64,000 nucleotides of DNA, taken from assembly GCA_963558565.1 (NCBI GenBank), contig CAUWGX010000001.1, forward strand, positions 62,001 through 126,000, written 5' to 3'. The notes below the pieces were generated by a model, which worked only from the letters and a program-made list of their open reading frames with translations, was not told the origin of the DNA and made no database searches. The translations under genes and the position numbers were made by a program. Below are positions 34,672 through 43,579 of the stretch, piece by piece. Origin of the DNA: Atopostipes sp963558565. GTDB taxonomy: Bacteria > Bacillota > Bacilli > Lactobacillales > Carnobacteriaceae_A. Every line of letters begins with the position of its first letter. Position 1 is the first letter of the stretch.

Positions 34672-35790
34672 ATGGCAGAAGCTCCGAAAACAAAAAAAGA
34701 TTATCAAACGGCACGTAAGGAACTTATCGATGAGATTAAATTTTTAGGTAACGACACCGTTTCTTATGTAGAGCTGAGTGACAAACTCGCTCGACCTTAT
34801 CAGTTAGATGATGAGGGAATGGATAAATTAATTCAAAAACTTGAAGATGAAGGAATTGGCGTCGTTGATGAAGACGGTGACCCATTAACTAAACAAGTGG
34901 AAGAAGAAGAGGCGACCGTAGAAGAAGCTCGAGAAGAGCAATTAGTCGCTCCTCCAGGTGTAAAAATTAACGACCCTGTTCGGATGTACTTGAAAGAAAT
35001 TGGTCGTGTAGATTTACTTTCTGCAGATGAAGAAGTCGAACTCGCAAAACGTATCTTAGAAGGCGACCGAAGCGCCGAAGATGAATTAGCAAGTGCGAAC
35101 TTGCGTCTAGTGGTATCTATCGCTAAACGTTACGTCGGTCGTGGTATGAGCTTCTTAGACTTGATCCAAGAAGGAAATATGGGACTTATGAAGGCTGTTA
35201 CAAAATTTGACCATACAAAAGGCTTCAAGTTCTCAACATACGCTACTTGGTGGATCCGTCAAGCGATCACACGCGCAATCGCGGACCAAGCTCGTACGAT
35301 TCGTATTCCCGTACACATGGTAGAAACGATTAATAAATTAGTCCGTGTGCAAAGATCATTGCTTCAAGATTTAGGGCGAGAACCAACGCCTGAAGAAATT
35401 GGAGCTGAGATGGACTTACCAACTGAAAAGGTGCGTAATATCATCAGTATCTCTCAAGACCCTGTTTCCTTGGAAACACCAATTGGAGAAGAAAATGATT
35501 CTCACTTAGGTGACTTCATTGAAGATGGGGAAGCAATGGACCCTGAAGATAATGCATCTTACGAAATGTTGAAGGGCGAACTTGAAGATGTCCTAGAAAC
35601 ATTAACCGATCGTGAAGAAAACGTCCTTCGTCTACGTTTTGGTTTAGATGATGGTCGTAACCGTACACTGGAAGACGTTGGAAAAGTATTTGGCGTAACG
35701 CGTGAGCGTATCCGTCAAATCGAAGCCAAAGCTTTAAGAAAGCTTCGTCATCCAAGCCGTTCAAAACAACTCAAAGACTTTTTAGAGTAA
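34672..35790 (+). CDS. rpoD: RNA polymerase primary sigma factor SigA/RpoD
   Basis: The 372-residue vegetative sigma factor. Region 1.1 occupies the first 100 residues. Region 1.2 starts with DPVRMYLKEIG. Regions 2.1-2.4 include the DLIQEGNMGLMKAV and STYATWWIRQAI stretches, and region 4.2 ends in the VTRERIRQIEAKALRKLRHPSRS motif that reads the -35 box. ATG 34672 is preceded by GGGAGG; an in-frame ATG at 34654 lies upstream of that site. A strong terminator follows. Confidence 0.97.
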   Translation: MAEAPKTKKDYQTARKELIDEIKFLGNDTVSYVELSDKLARPYQLDDEGMDKLIQKLEDEGIGVVDEDGDPLTKQVEEEEATVEEAREEQLVAPPGVKINDPVRMYLKEIGRVDLLSADEEVELAKRILEGDRSAEDELASANLRLVVSIAKRYVGRGMSFLDLIQEGNMGLMKAVTKFDHTKGFKFSTYATWWIRQAITRAIADQARTIRIPVHMVETINKLVRVQRSLLQDLGREPTPEEIGAEMDLPTEKVRNIISISQDPVSLETPIGEENDSHLGDFIEDGEAMDPEDNASYEMLKGELEDVLETLTDREENVLRLRFGLDDGRNRTLEDVGKVFGVTRERIRQIEAKALRKLRHPSRSKQLKDFLE

Positions 35791-35809
35791 ATAACGGTTA
35801 AACATGAGG

Positions 35810-35847
35810 TTAAGGGCGTAAGTTTAATCTACGCCCTTAATTTTTTT
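35810..35847 (+). terminator. Terminator of the dnaG-rpoD operon
   Basis: TTAAGGGCGTA (35810-35820) pairs perfectly with its complement (35830-35840), followed by seven T residues. Confidence 0.9.
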
Positions 35848-35888
35848 ACATAAAAGCGACATGCCAGGAAAATATTTGTCATGTAACT

Positions 35889-35917
35889 TTGCATTACAAG
35901 TGTTTGTTTGATATAAT
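35889..35917 (+). promoter_or_regulatory. SigA promoter of rplY
   Basis: TTGCAT (35889-35894), a 17-bp spacer and a perfect TATAAT (35912-35917) with a TGA extended element. Confidence 0.72.
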
Positions 35918-35995
35918 ATTCCTTGGTTTATTCAGACATGACTACATGAAACTGAATTAGAAATTTACTTAAATATTGAGTGGAAGGTGAAAGAT

Positions 35996-36631
35996 ATGAA
36001 AATTGTTGCGGAAACACGCGCAAAAACAGGTACGTCTGCTTCTAAACAAGCACGTGCTGCTGGAAAATTACCAGCTGTCGTTTATGGTAAGCAAGTAGAA
36101 TCATTACCTATATTATTAGATTTAAAAGAGTTTGAAGACGTTATTCGTGAAGTTGGTTCGAATGGTGTTTTCAAGATCGATGTGGATGGGGAAGAATACA
36201 GTGTATTCGTTAAAGACACTGCAGAATTTGCACTTGTTCAAAAACTATATCACGTTGATTTACAAGCATTTACTGCTGGAGAAAAAGTTATTATGACAAT
36301 CCCAGTTTACGTAGATGGTGAAGAAGAAATTGATGCAGGAATTGTATCACAATCTATTTCTGAAATAGAATTAGAGATTGCACCAGAAGAAGCACCAGAA
36401 TACTTCACAATTGATGTTTCTGAGCTTGAAATTGGAGATATGTTAACTGTTGCAGACATGGAAATGCCTGAAAACGCAGAACTCATTACCGAAACAGACG
36501 AAACAGTTGTTTCAGTAAACGCTCCTGAAGACATCTCTGATGACTTAGAGCCAACAGAATCTTCAGATGTTATGCCTGAACCAGAAGTTATTGGCGCTGA
36601 CGAAGACGAAGAAGATACTGAAGAAGAATAA
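35996..36631 (+). CDS. rplY: Ribosomal protein L25/general stress protein Ctc
   Basis: The 211-residue two-domain L25 has the N-terminal 5S-rRNA-binding domain (KTGTSASKQARAAGKLPAVVYG, about residues 8-90) and a C-terminal TL5-type beta domain (about 95-185). It then has an acidic tail of about 25 residues ending EDEEDTEEE. Bacillus Ctc homologues are stress-induced. ATG 35996 is chosen because GGAAGGTG lies just before it; GTG 35987 overlaps that site. It is monocistronic with a consensus promoter and a terminator. Confidence 0.93.
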   Translation: MKIVAETRAKTGTSASKQARAAGKLPAVVYGKQVESLPILLDLKEFEDVIREVGSNGVFKIDVDGEEYSVFVKDTAEFALVQKLYHVDLQAFTAGEKVIMTIPVYVDGEEEIDAGIVSQSISEIELEIAPEEAPEYFTIDVSELEIGDMLTVADMEMPENAELITETDETVVSVNAPEDISDDLEPTESSDVMPEPEVIGADEDEEDTEEE

Positions 36632-36644
36632 TAGATTTTTTTAT

Positions 36645-36691
36645 AACCTTCGCATAACAAAGAGTTGCTTTTTGTTTGTGAAGGTTTTTTT
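36645..36691 (+). terminator. Terminator of rplY
   Basis: AACCTTCGCATAACAAA pairs imperfectly with TTTGTTTGTGAAGGTT, followed by T residues. Confidence 0.75.
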
Positions 36692-36722
36692 CTATCATTT
36701 TAAAATGAAATAGGTGGCTCTT

Positions 36723-37418
36723 GTGAAAAAAATCGAATTGTCAAAAAGATTACGGCATGCAGCAAAATATGTTGTTCCCGGTGAGTCGATTGCAGATATC
36801 GGATCGGATCATGCTTATTTACCAATCTATTTAGTTCAACAAAAGAAAGTCCCCACTGCAATCGCTGGAGAAGTGGCGATCGGTCCTTTAAAGCACGCGG
36901 AAAACATAGTGATGAGTTATGAATTAGCGGATAAAATATCTGTGCGTTTAGGGGACGGCTTAGAGGTGCTTGAAGAAAAGGAAGCGCTCGGAACAATCTT
37001 TATTTGTGGCATGGGTGGTCTTTTAATCAAGAAAATTTTAAGTAGTGGGTATGCGATAGGGAAAATCTCACAAAAAACACGTTTAGTTTTACAAGCAAAT
37101 AATGAAGAGATGGCTTTACGAAAGTTTTTAATGGAAGAAAACTATGAGATTATCGCTGAAGATATTTTAGAAGAAAAAGGGAAAACTTATGAAATAATTG
37201 TCGCTGAATTTTCAAAAACAGCTGTTGTCTATTCAGAACTTGAATTATTCTTCGGCCCTCAACTTCTAGCGGCGTCTTCTGCTACTTTTAGAAAAAAATG
37301 GTTACAAGCATTGAAAACGAATGAACGAATTCTTGCACAGTTACTAAATACAGAGCATGAAGAGAAAATTTTAGAAATTCAAGAAAAAATACAAAAGATT
37401 AAACAGGTGATTTCATGA
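36723..37418 (+). CDS. trmK: tRNA (adenine(22)-N1)-methyltransferase TrmK
   Basis: A 231-residue Rossmann-fold methyltransferase that makes m1A22 in tRNA, mostly Ser and Tyr isoacceptors. The SAM motif is ADIGSDHAYLP near residue 25, and ICGMGGLLI and LQANNE follow as the family's catalytic motifs. GTG 36723 is favoured by AGGTGG at 36712-36717; GTG 36714 overlaps that site. Its stop overlaps the next start by four bases (ATGA), and trmK-nif3 is a conserved pair in Bacilli. Confidence 0.93.
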   Translation: MKKIELSKRLRHAAKYVVPGESIADIGSDHAYLPIYLVQQKKVPTAIAGEVAIGPLKHAENIVMSYELADKISVRLGDGLEVLEEKEALGTIFICGMGGLLIKKILSSGYAIGKISQKTRLVLQANNEEMALRKFLMEENYEIIAEDILEEKGKTYEIIVAEFSKTAVVYSELELFFGPQLLAASSATFRKKWLQALKTNERILAQLLNTEHEEKILEIQEKIQKIKQVIS

Positions 37419-38533
37419 CAAAAACAGGAGAAATTATTCAACAGATTGAGCAATTCGCTCCGACATATTTGGCTGAAGATTGGGATCCTATCGGTTTAGC
37501 TTTTGGATCCAAGGATCAGAAAGTGAACCGGATGATGGTGGCGCTTGATTTAGATGCGAATACTCTAAAAGAAGCGAAAGAAAAAGACGTTGACTTTATA
37601 TTTACGCATCATCCCTCTATTTTTGGTTCTTTAAAAACATTAAATGAACACGATGCGCGTCGTCAAGAATATTTGGAATTGATTCGATCAAATATTGCTT
37701 TATATTCTGCGCACACCAATGTTGATGCGGCTGAAAATGGAATGAATGATTGGTTGGCAGAAGCGTTGGCATTAAAAGGGCCTTATGAAGTCATTGATCC
37801 TTCTTATCAAACGCCTCTTAGTTTATTAGTCTTATATACACCGCATGCAGAAGCTCAAAATATGCGTGCTGCCTTGCATAAAGTGGGTGCGGGGCAAGTA
37901 GGTGATTACAGTAATGTTTCCTACACAAGCGAAGGAAAAGGGCATTTTACGCCAGATCACGAAGCGAACCCGACAATTGGTAGAGAAAACCAAGCAGAAA
38001 ACGTCGTGGAAGAGCGTGCAGAGATTTTGTTTCCTCGTTACTTATTACCAAAAGTTCTCGAGACGATTTCTAAACATCACCCGTATGAAGAGCCAGTTTT
38101 TCATATCTTAGAAACAGGGAAAACAGAAAAAACATATGGAATTGGTCGTGTTGGTGAGCTATCGACTCCCCAAACATTTTCAACCCTTATCGATCAAGTC
38201 AAAGAAGTCTTCTCTTTGCCACATGTACGTTATGCGAATGCTGATTTGAACACGGAAATTAGAAAAGTCGCTATTTTAGGAGGCTCTGGTGAAAAATACT
38301 ACGAACAAGCGCTCAGTAAGGATGCGGATTTATATATCACCGGGGATATTTCATACCATGGCGCTCAAGATATGATTCGAGAAGGCTTATTGTTTATAGA
38401 TGCTGGACATTTTATTGAAAATATATTTGTTGAAAGAATGACGGCGAATTTAGAAAAATGGAAACAAGAAAAAAACTGGGACATTGAAATTATTCCTGCT
38501 GAAACTCAAGAAGATGTTTTTCGTTTCAGTTAA
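37415..38533 (+). CDS. Nif3-like dinuclear metal centre protein
   Basis: The 372-residue protein is the long Nif3/YqfO form, which has a PII-like domain inserted between two halves of the metal-binding fold. Metal-site motifs are FTHHPSIF, HTNVDAAENG, HPYEEPV (inserted domain boundary), GDISYHG and DAGHFIEN. The family was once annotated as GTP cyclohydrolase type 2, but the true function is unsettled. It overlaps trmK by four bases and is probably translated with it. Confidence 0.92.
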   Translation: MTKTGEIIQQIEQFAPTYLAEDWDPIGLAFGSKDQKVNRMMVALDLDANTLKEAKEKDVDFIFTHHPSIFGSLKTLNEHDARRQEYLELIRSNIALYSAHTNVDAAENGMNDWLAEALALKGPYEVIDPSYQTPLSLLVLYTPHAEAQNMRAALHKVGAGQVGDYSNVSYTSEGKGHFTPDHEANPTIGRENQAENVVEERAEILFPRYLLPKVLETISKHHPYEEPVFHILETGKTEKTYGIGRVGELSTPQTFSTLIDQVKEVFSLPHVRYANADLNTEIRKVAILGGSGEKYYEQALSKDADLYITGDISYHGAQDMIREGLLFIDAGHFIENIFVERMTANLEKWKQEKNWDIEIIPAETQEDVFRFS

Positions 38534-38560
38534 TCGAAACGTAGAAAAAGGAGACAAAAT

Positions 38561-39787
38561 ATGTATAAAAATTTAGTGGATCGCTTTATAAAATATGTAC
38601 AGATCGATACACGTTCCGATGAAACAAGTACCACTATTCCATCCACACAGTCACAAGTAGAATTTGCGCAACAGTTAATGGAAGATTTAAAGGCGATGAA
38701 TTTAGATGAGGTTGAATATAATGAGGAAAATGGTTTTGTGACTGCTACTCTTCCTGCAAATACCGAAAAAGAGGTGCCAACTGTCGGCTTTATTGCTCAT
38801 ATGGATACGGCGGACTTTAATTCGGTCAACATTCAACCACAATTTGTCGAAAATTATGATGGCGAAGACATTGTTTTAAATGAAGAAGAAAATATTGTAT
38901 TATCGTCTACAAATTTTCCGAACTTAAAAAATTATCTAGGACAAACCCTGATTACGACCGATGGGACTACTTTGTTAGGAGCCGATGATAAAGCAGGTAT
39001 TGTCGAAATTATGAGTGCTGTTGAGTATTTACTCGAACATCCGGAAATTCAACATGGACGAGTACGTTTAGCTTTTGGTCCAGACGAAGAGATTGGCATT
39101 GGTGCAGATCGTTTTGATGTTGAGCATTTTAATGCGGACTTTGCCTATACCGTAGATGGAGGGCCTGTCGGCGAGTTACAGTATGAAAGTTTTAACGCCG
39201 CCAGTGTTGATATGACGGTTCAAGGAAAAAATGTTCATCCCGGTACAGCTAAAGATCAAATGGTCAATGCTTTAACTTTGGGAATGGCTTTTAATGATAA
39301 ACTACCGAGCGACGAAGTTCCCGAGCAAACCGAAGGACGTGAAGGTTTCTATCACCTCACGTCAATGACAGGAACAGTTGAACAAGCAAAAATGGCTTAT
39401 ATTGTCAGAGATCATGATCGTGAAAAATTTGAAGAACGCAAGCAACGAATATTAGATATTGCGGAAGAATTAAACGATCGCTTTGATGAAGAACGCATTC
39501 AGATCGAAATGCACGATCAATATTACAATATGCGTGAAGTGATTGAAAAAGATATGCGGGCAGTCGAAGTTGCTCAAAAAGCGATGGAGAAATTAGCGAT
39601 TGAACCAATTTTAGAGCCGATCCGTGGAGGCACAGACGGTTCTAAAATCTCTTTCATGGGCTTACCGACTCCGAATTTATTTGCTGGGGGCGAGAACTTT
39701 CACGGGCGTTATGAATATATTGCGATTGAAAGTATGGAAGCAGCCACCGATGTTATTCGGACGATTATCGAAGAGATCGGCCAATAA
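38561..39787 (+). CDS. pepT: Peptidase T (tripeptide aminopeptidase)
   Basis: The 408-residue M20-family zinc peptidase removes the N-terminal residue from tripeptides in the cytosol. Metal and catalytic motifs are AHMDTADF, TLLGADDKAGI, FGPDEEIGIGAD and DGGPVGELQYE. Start ATG 38561 follows AAAGGAGAC. It lies 27 bp after the nif3 gene, so cotranscription is likely, and it ends in a strong terminator. Confidence 0.95.
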   Translation: MYKNLVDRFIKYVQIDTRSDETSTTIPSTQSQVEFAQQLMEDLKAMNLDEVEYNEENGFVTATLPANTEKEVPTVGFIAHMDTADFNSVNIQPQFVENYDGEDIVLNEEENIVLSSTNFPNLKNYLGQTLITTDGTTLLGADDKAGIVEIMSAVEYLLEHPEIQHGRVRLAFGPDEEIGIGADRFDVEHFNADFAYTVDGGPVGELQYESFNAASVDMTVQGKNVHPGTAKDQMVNALTLGMAFNDKLPSDEVPEQTEGREGFYHLTSMTGTVEQAKMAYIVRDHDREKFEERKQRILDIAEELNDRFDEERIQIEMHDQYYNMREVIEKDMRAVEVAQKAMEKLAIEPILEPIRGGTDGSKISFMGLPTPNLFAGGENFHGRYEYIAIESMEAATDVIRTIIEEIGQ

Positions 39788-39814
39788 AAACTTAAATTTT
39801 TTATATTAGAGAAC

Positions 39815-39858
39815 AAGAAAAAGTGAAGGGCTATGAACCCCTTCGCTTTTTCTTTTTG
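39815..39858 (+). terminator. Terminator of pepT
   Basis: AAGAAAAAGTGAAGGG pairs with CCCTTCGCTTTTTCTT, then T residues. Its T-run runs into the addB -35 box. Confidence 0.8.
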
Positions 39859-39883
39859 ACGAAGGTCGAACAGAGCGTATAAT
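39856..39883 (+). promoter_or_regulatory. SigA promoter of addBA
   Basis: TTGACG (39856-39861), a 16-bp spacer and TATAAT (39878-39883), about 50 bp before addB. Confidence 0.68.
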
Positions 39884-39937
39884 CATGCAAGTCTTTATGT
39901 TAAAATGAAAGAGATAATTTTTGAGGGGAGTTAGTGT

Positions 39938-42900
39938 ATGGCAGTTCAATTTATATTGGGAGAATATCCAGAAAAAAAACGAAAAATACTCATTGATCAA
40001 ATCTATGACCAACTGAAGAAGCAGTCAGAGGAACGAATTTTATACTTAGTCCCTGATAACGTGAAATATGAAGCAGAGACCATGATTTTAGAACAGTTTA
40101 TGGAGAAAGATGAAAAGACTCAATATAGTGGAATGATCCGCTTACAAGTCTTTAGTTTTAGTCGTTTAGCTTGGTATTTACTGCAGGATCAACCGATTTA
40201 CCAAAAACCACAGTTAACAGAAAGTGGTCTCGGGATGTTAATGAAAAGAATATTAGAGGAAGAAGAACAGCAGTTATCTATTTTCCGAGGAGCCAGTCAA
40301 GAAGCAGGTTTTATTGAACGACTGGTTACCTTATTTATGGAGCTACGCAATGGGAGAATATCTCCAGCAGATTTAGATGAAATTGCTTTAGAACATCGAA
40401 TAACAGATGAAATAACTGAGCGTGACTTCCATCGTAAAATGAACGACCTCTCTCTTCTTTATAAAAAATACGACGAAAGTCTGGAAAACAAGTATATTGA
40501 AAAAGAAGATTTATATAGTGAACTGATTAAATTTATACGCCGTCAAAAAGATAGCTTTCAAAATGTTTCCATTGTAGTCGACCACTATGAACATTTTTCT
40601 GCTCAAGAACAAGAGTTGTTGCTTGAACTTGGCAAATATACGAAACAATTAATGATTTGTTTAACAATAAATGCGGAAGCTATCCACCAAGAAAACGATC
40701 TAAATAATCCATACTATCGCTCGACGAAGGCGTATAATCAATTACAAGATCAGTTACAAATGCAGCAAATTCCTCTTTTGGAGGATCTTGTTTTAGGTGT
40801 GCAAGATAAAAAAGCAGAAATAGCACATTCTGAAGTCCTGCAACTTGCTGATTATTGGATGCAAAGTAGTACGCCTACTACCGTTCAGCAAACAGAGAAA
40901 TATAAAGAAAGAACCTATGAAGATATTGAACTATGGGCAGCTGAAGATAAAAAAACCGAAATCATGCACGTAGCGACAAAGATTAAAAGAATGGTAGCTA
41001 GTGGCAATTATCGTTATAAAGATTTCCAAATCATGACACGCGATTTGGCCAGCTATGAATTAAATATTGAAGCTGTATTTGAAGAAAATGCACTGCCTTT
41101 TTTCATAGATCAAACGGATACTATGTCCCAACATCCTTTATTAGAGTTTGTAGTGAGTCTTTTTATGTTAAAAAAGAGACATTATCGTCTAAATGATGTG
41201 TTTAGATTTTTACGAACAGAATTATATTGTCCAGAGATCGACAATGGCACAGATGAGGCTTATCTTGATATCGAAGAAAAAAACGGAGACTACGTACAGG
41301 CTGCGGATACTTGGCGTGAGAAAGTTGATATCGCAGAAAATGTAGCACTTGCTTATGGTTACCAAGGAAATGCGTGGGTCGATGATGAAGAGTGGCAATA
41401 TGCTCGTTTTGAATTGGAAGGAGAATTCGTTCAAAGTGATCATGAACTAAATATTCAAGAGATCGCTAATGATGTCCGGCAAACGTTCAGAAAAGAAATT
41501 GTGCCTTTTATTGATCAGTTAGATCAAGTAGAGACTAATCAAGAACTTGCGACTTTATTGTATAATTTTATGATTGATCGAGGCGTCGCGCACCAAATAC
41601 AACATTGGCGAGATCAATTAAGTACGAATGGACGCTTAGAAGAAGCGAGACAACACGAACAAGCTTGGAAAACATTTGTGCAGCTGCTTGATGAGTTTGT
41701 AGAAGTATTAGGGGATGAACCATGGGATATCGACTTATTCATCTCGTTAATGGAAACAGGTTTTGAACAAGCGACCTTTAATATGGTACCTCCAGCGATT
41801 GATCAAGTATTGATTACGAATTTTGATTTGCCAAAAATTCAGACGAAAAAAGTTGTGTTTTTGATCGGATTAACTGATACACAGCTGCCCAAAATAGCGA
41901 GCAATCAATCATTACTAACTGATGATGATCGTGAATTGGTTGATAGTACGTTAAGTTCCGATAAATATTTAGCAACTTCAGAAATTGAAAGTGCCGCGAA
42001 TGAACCGTTCGCAATGTATTTAGCTATTTTGCAAGCAAACGAAAAGATTATTTTATCGTATCCATTAATCAACGAAGAAAGCCAAGAAAATAGAATGAGT
42101 CCTTATTTAGTACGGATTCAAAATGCTTTTTCTTTAAAACTACGCTTAAAATATGCAAATGCTGCTTCAAAAGAGACTCTAAGTGCTATTGATTATTTAG
42201 AGTTTATTGGTTCGTATGAACAAACTTTTGGTCAACTTGTGACTAGTTTGCGGCATGCCTTAGATGAGCGAGAGGCGCCTCCTGTCTTTTGGGTCGATTT
42301 ATTTGAACGTATTTATAATCCTAATAACTTTAAACAAAATCGAATTATCCAAAGTTTAAGTCATAAAAACATACCGGTTCCTTTAACGGACGATTTAGCG
42401 GAAGAGCTCTACGGAAAAGATTTGTATTTATCTGTTTCGCAACTCGAAACATTTTATGCAGATCCTTATAGTCACTTTTTACTATATGGTTTACGATTGA
42501 AGGAGCGACAAGTTCAAGAATTATCTCCTTTAGAAACTGGAAACTTTTTCCATGATGCTTTAGATCTCATTAGCCGCCAAGTGGTTTCTTTAAATAAAGA
42601 CATTGCGGCGATTACATCGCAAGAAGTTTCGCAAATTACCCGCGATATTTTTCAATTACTGATTGATTCGAATAAATATCGCTTAGCGCAATCGTCTAAC
42701 CGGATGCAATTTATATTCAGACAACTTGCAAGTACAGTAGAGCGCATGGTCTGGTCAATTGTTCATCAAGCGAAAAGAAGTAAAATGCGTACAAATCAAA
42801 CCGAATTATTGTTTGGCCGTCTAGGGCCCAATGAAGGGATTCAAGGATTATCCTTCCCTCTAAAAAATGAAGGACAGCTTTACTTGCGTGGAAAAGTGGA

Positions 42901-43579
42901 TCGGATTGATACCTTTAAGGTAGACGATCAATTGTATGCAGGGATTGTCGATTACAAATCCAGCACAACGAACTTTAACTATCAACAAATGTATTATGGT
43001 TTAATGTTACAAATGATTACTTATTTAGATACTGTTTTAACTTTTTCAGAAGATATTTTTGATCAAAAAGCAAAAGGGATCGGAGCTTTTTATTCTCGAG
43101 TGCATAATCCCTTTATTGATCTTCAAAGAATAGGGCAAAAAAATTGGGAAGAAGAGTTATTAAAAGGCTTTAAATTTGATGGTTTAATTGTCGATCGAAA
43201 AGAAGTACTGGAAGCCGTAGATACAGAATTAGAAAAAAGTACTTCGCCCATTTATCCAATCCGCTTGAAAGTAAATGGCGATTATTCGGGGGATAAAATT
43301 TTAACAGAAGAAGAGTTCCAATTATTACTGCGCTTTAACCGTGAGAAAATTATTGAAGCCGGAAATCGTATTTTATCAGGAGAAAATATGCTCAAACCTT
43401 TTGATGATGATCGATTATTTACTCCATCGATTCGTGGACCTTATCGAGCCATCTCACAATTCGATGCGCTATTGCCTGAAAATAACTACCAAGAAATGAA
43501 AAAAATAAACAAGAAAGAGTTTTTCAACCGCTTAAGAGAAAAGTACACACAGGATGAGGAGACGGAAGGTGAAGATTAA
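39938..43579 (+). CDS. addB: ATP-dependent helicase/nuclease subunit B (AddB/RexB)
   Basis: The 1213-residue subunit of the AddAB (RexAB) complex resects DNA double-strand ends to a Chi-regulated 3' overhang. The N-terminus keeps the AddB layout (FILGEY..., VPDNVKYEAE) but lacks a Walker A P-loop. The C-terminal RecB-type nuclease motif is GIVDYKSS with YGLMLQMITYLD after it. The four Cys that hold the iron-sulphur cluster in Bacillus AddB are absent (FYADPYSHF and the Cys-free C-terminus), as in RexB of lactococci. ATG 39938 follows GGGGAG; addA starts inside the stop codon. Confidence 0.92.
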   Translation: MAVQFILGEYPEKKRKILIDQIYDQLKKQSEERILYLVPDNVKYEAETMILEQFMEKDEKTQYSGMIRLQVFSFSRLAWYLLQDQPIYQKPQLTESGLGMLMKRILEEEEQQLSIFRGASQEAGFIERLVTLFMELRNGRISPADLDEIALEHRITDEITERDFHRKMNDLSLLYKKYDESLENKYIEKEDLYSELIKFIRRQKDSFQNVSIVVDHYEHFSAQEQELLLELGKYTKQLMICLTINAEAIHQENDLNNPYYRSTKAYNQLQDQLQMQQIPLLEDLVLGVQDKKAEIAHSEVLQLADYWMQSSTPTTVQQTEKYKERTYEDIELWAAEDKKTEIMHVATKIKRMVASGNYRYKDFQIMTRDLASYELNIEAVFEENALPFFIDQTDTMSQHPLLEFVVSLFMLKKRHYRLNDVFRFLRTELYCPEIDNGTDEAYLDIEEKNGDYVQAADTWREKVDIAENVALAYGYQGNAWVDDEEWQYARFELEGEFVQSDHELNIQEIANDVRQTFRKEIVPFIDQLDQVETNQELATLLYNFMIDRGVAHQIQHWRDQLSTNGRLEEARQHEQAWKTFVQLLDEFVEVLGDEPWDIDLFISLMETGFEQATFNMVPPAIDQVLITNFDLPKIQTKKVVFLIGLTDTQLPKIASNQSLLTDDDRELVDSTLSSDKYLATSEIESAANEPFAMYLAILQANEKIILSYPLINEESQENRMSPYLVRIQNAFSLKLRLKYANAASKETLSAIDYLEFIGSYEQTFGQLVTSLRHALDEREAPPVFWVDLFERIYNPNNFKQNRIIQSLSHKNIPVPLTDDLAEELYGKDLYLSVSQLETFYADPYSHFLLYGLRLKERQVQELSPLETGNFFHDALDLISRQVVSLNKDIAAITSQEVSQITRDIFQLLIDSNKYRLAQSSNRMQFIFRQLASTVERMVWSIVHQAKRSKMRTNQTELLFGRLGPNEGIQGLSFPLKNEGQLYLRGKVDRIDTFKVDDQLYAGIVDYKSSTTNFNYQQMYYGLMLQMITYLDTVLTFSEDIFDQKAKGIGAFYSRVHNPFIDLQRIGQKNWEEELLKGFKFDGLIVDRKEVLEAVDTELEKSTSPIYPIRLKVNGDYSGDKILTEEEFQLLLRFNREKIIEAGNRILSGENMLKPFDDDRLFTPSIRGPYRAISQFDALLPENNYQEMKKINKKEFFNRLREKYTQDEETEGED

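Noticed and set aside
36307..36660. Long antisense open frame of 117 codons opposite rplY
   Set aside because: It is Ser-rich because it mirrors the Glu/Asp codons of the L25 C-terminal region; no ribosome site or promoter supports it.
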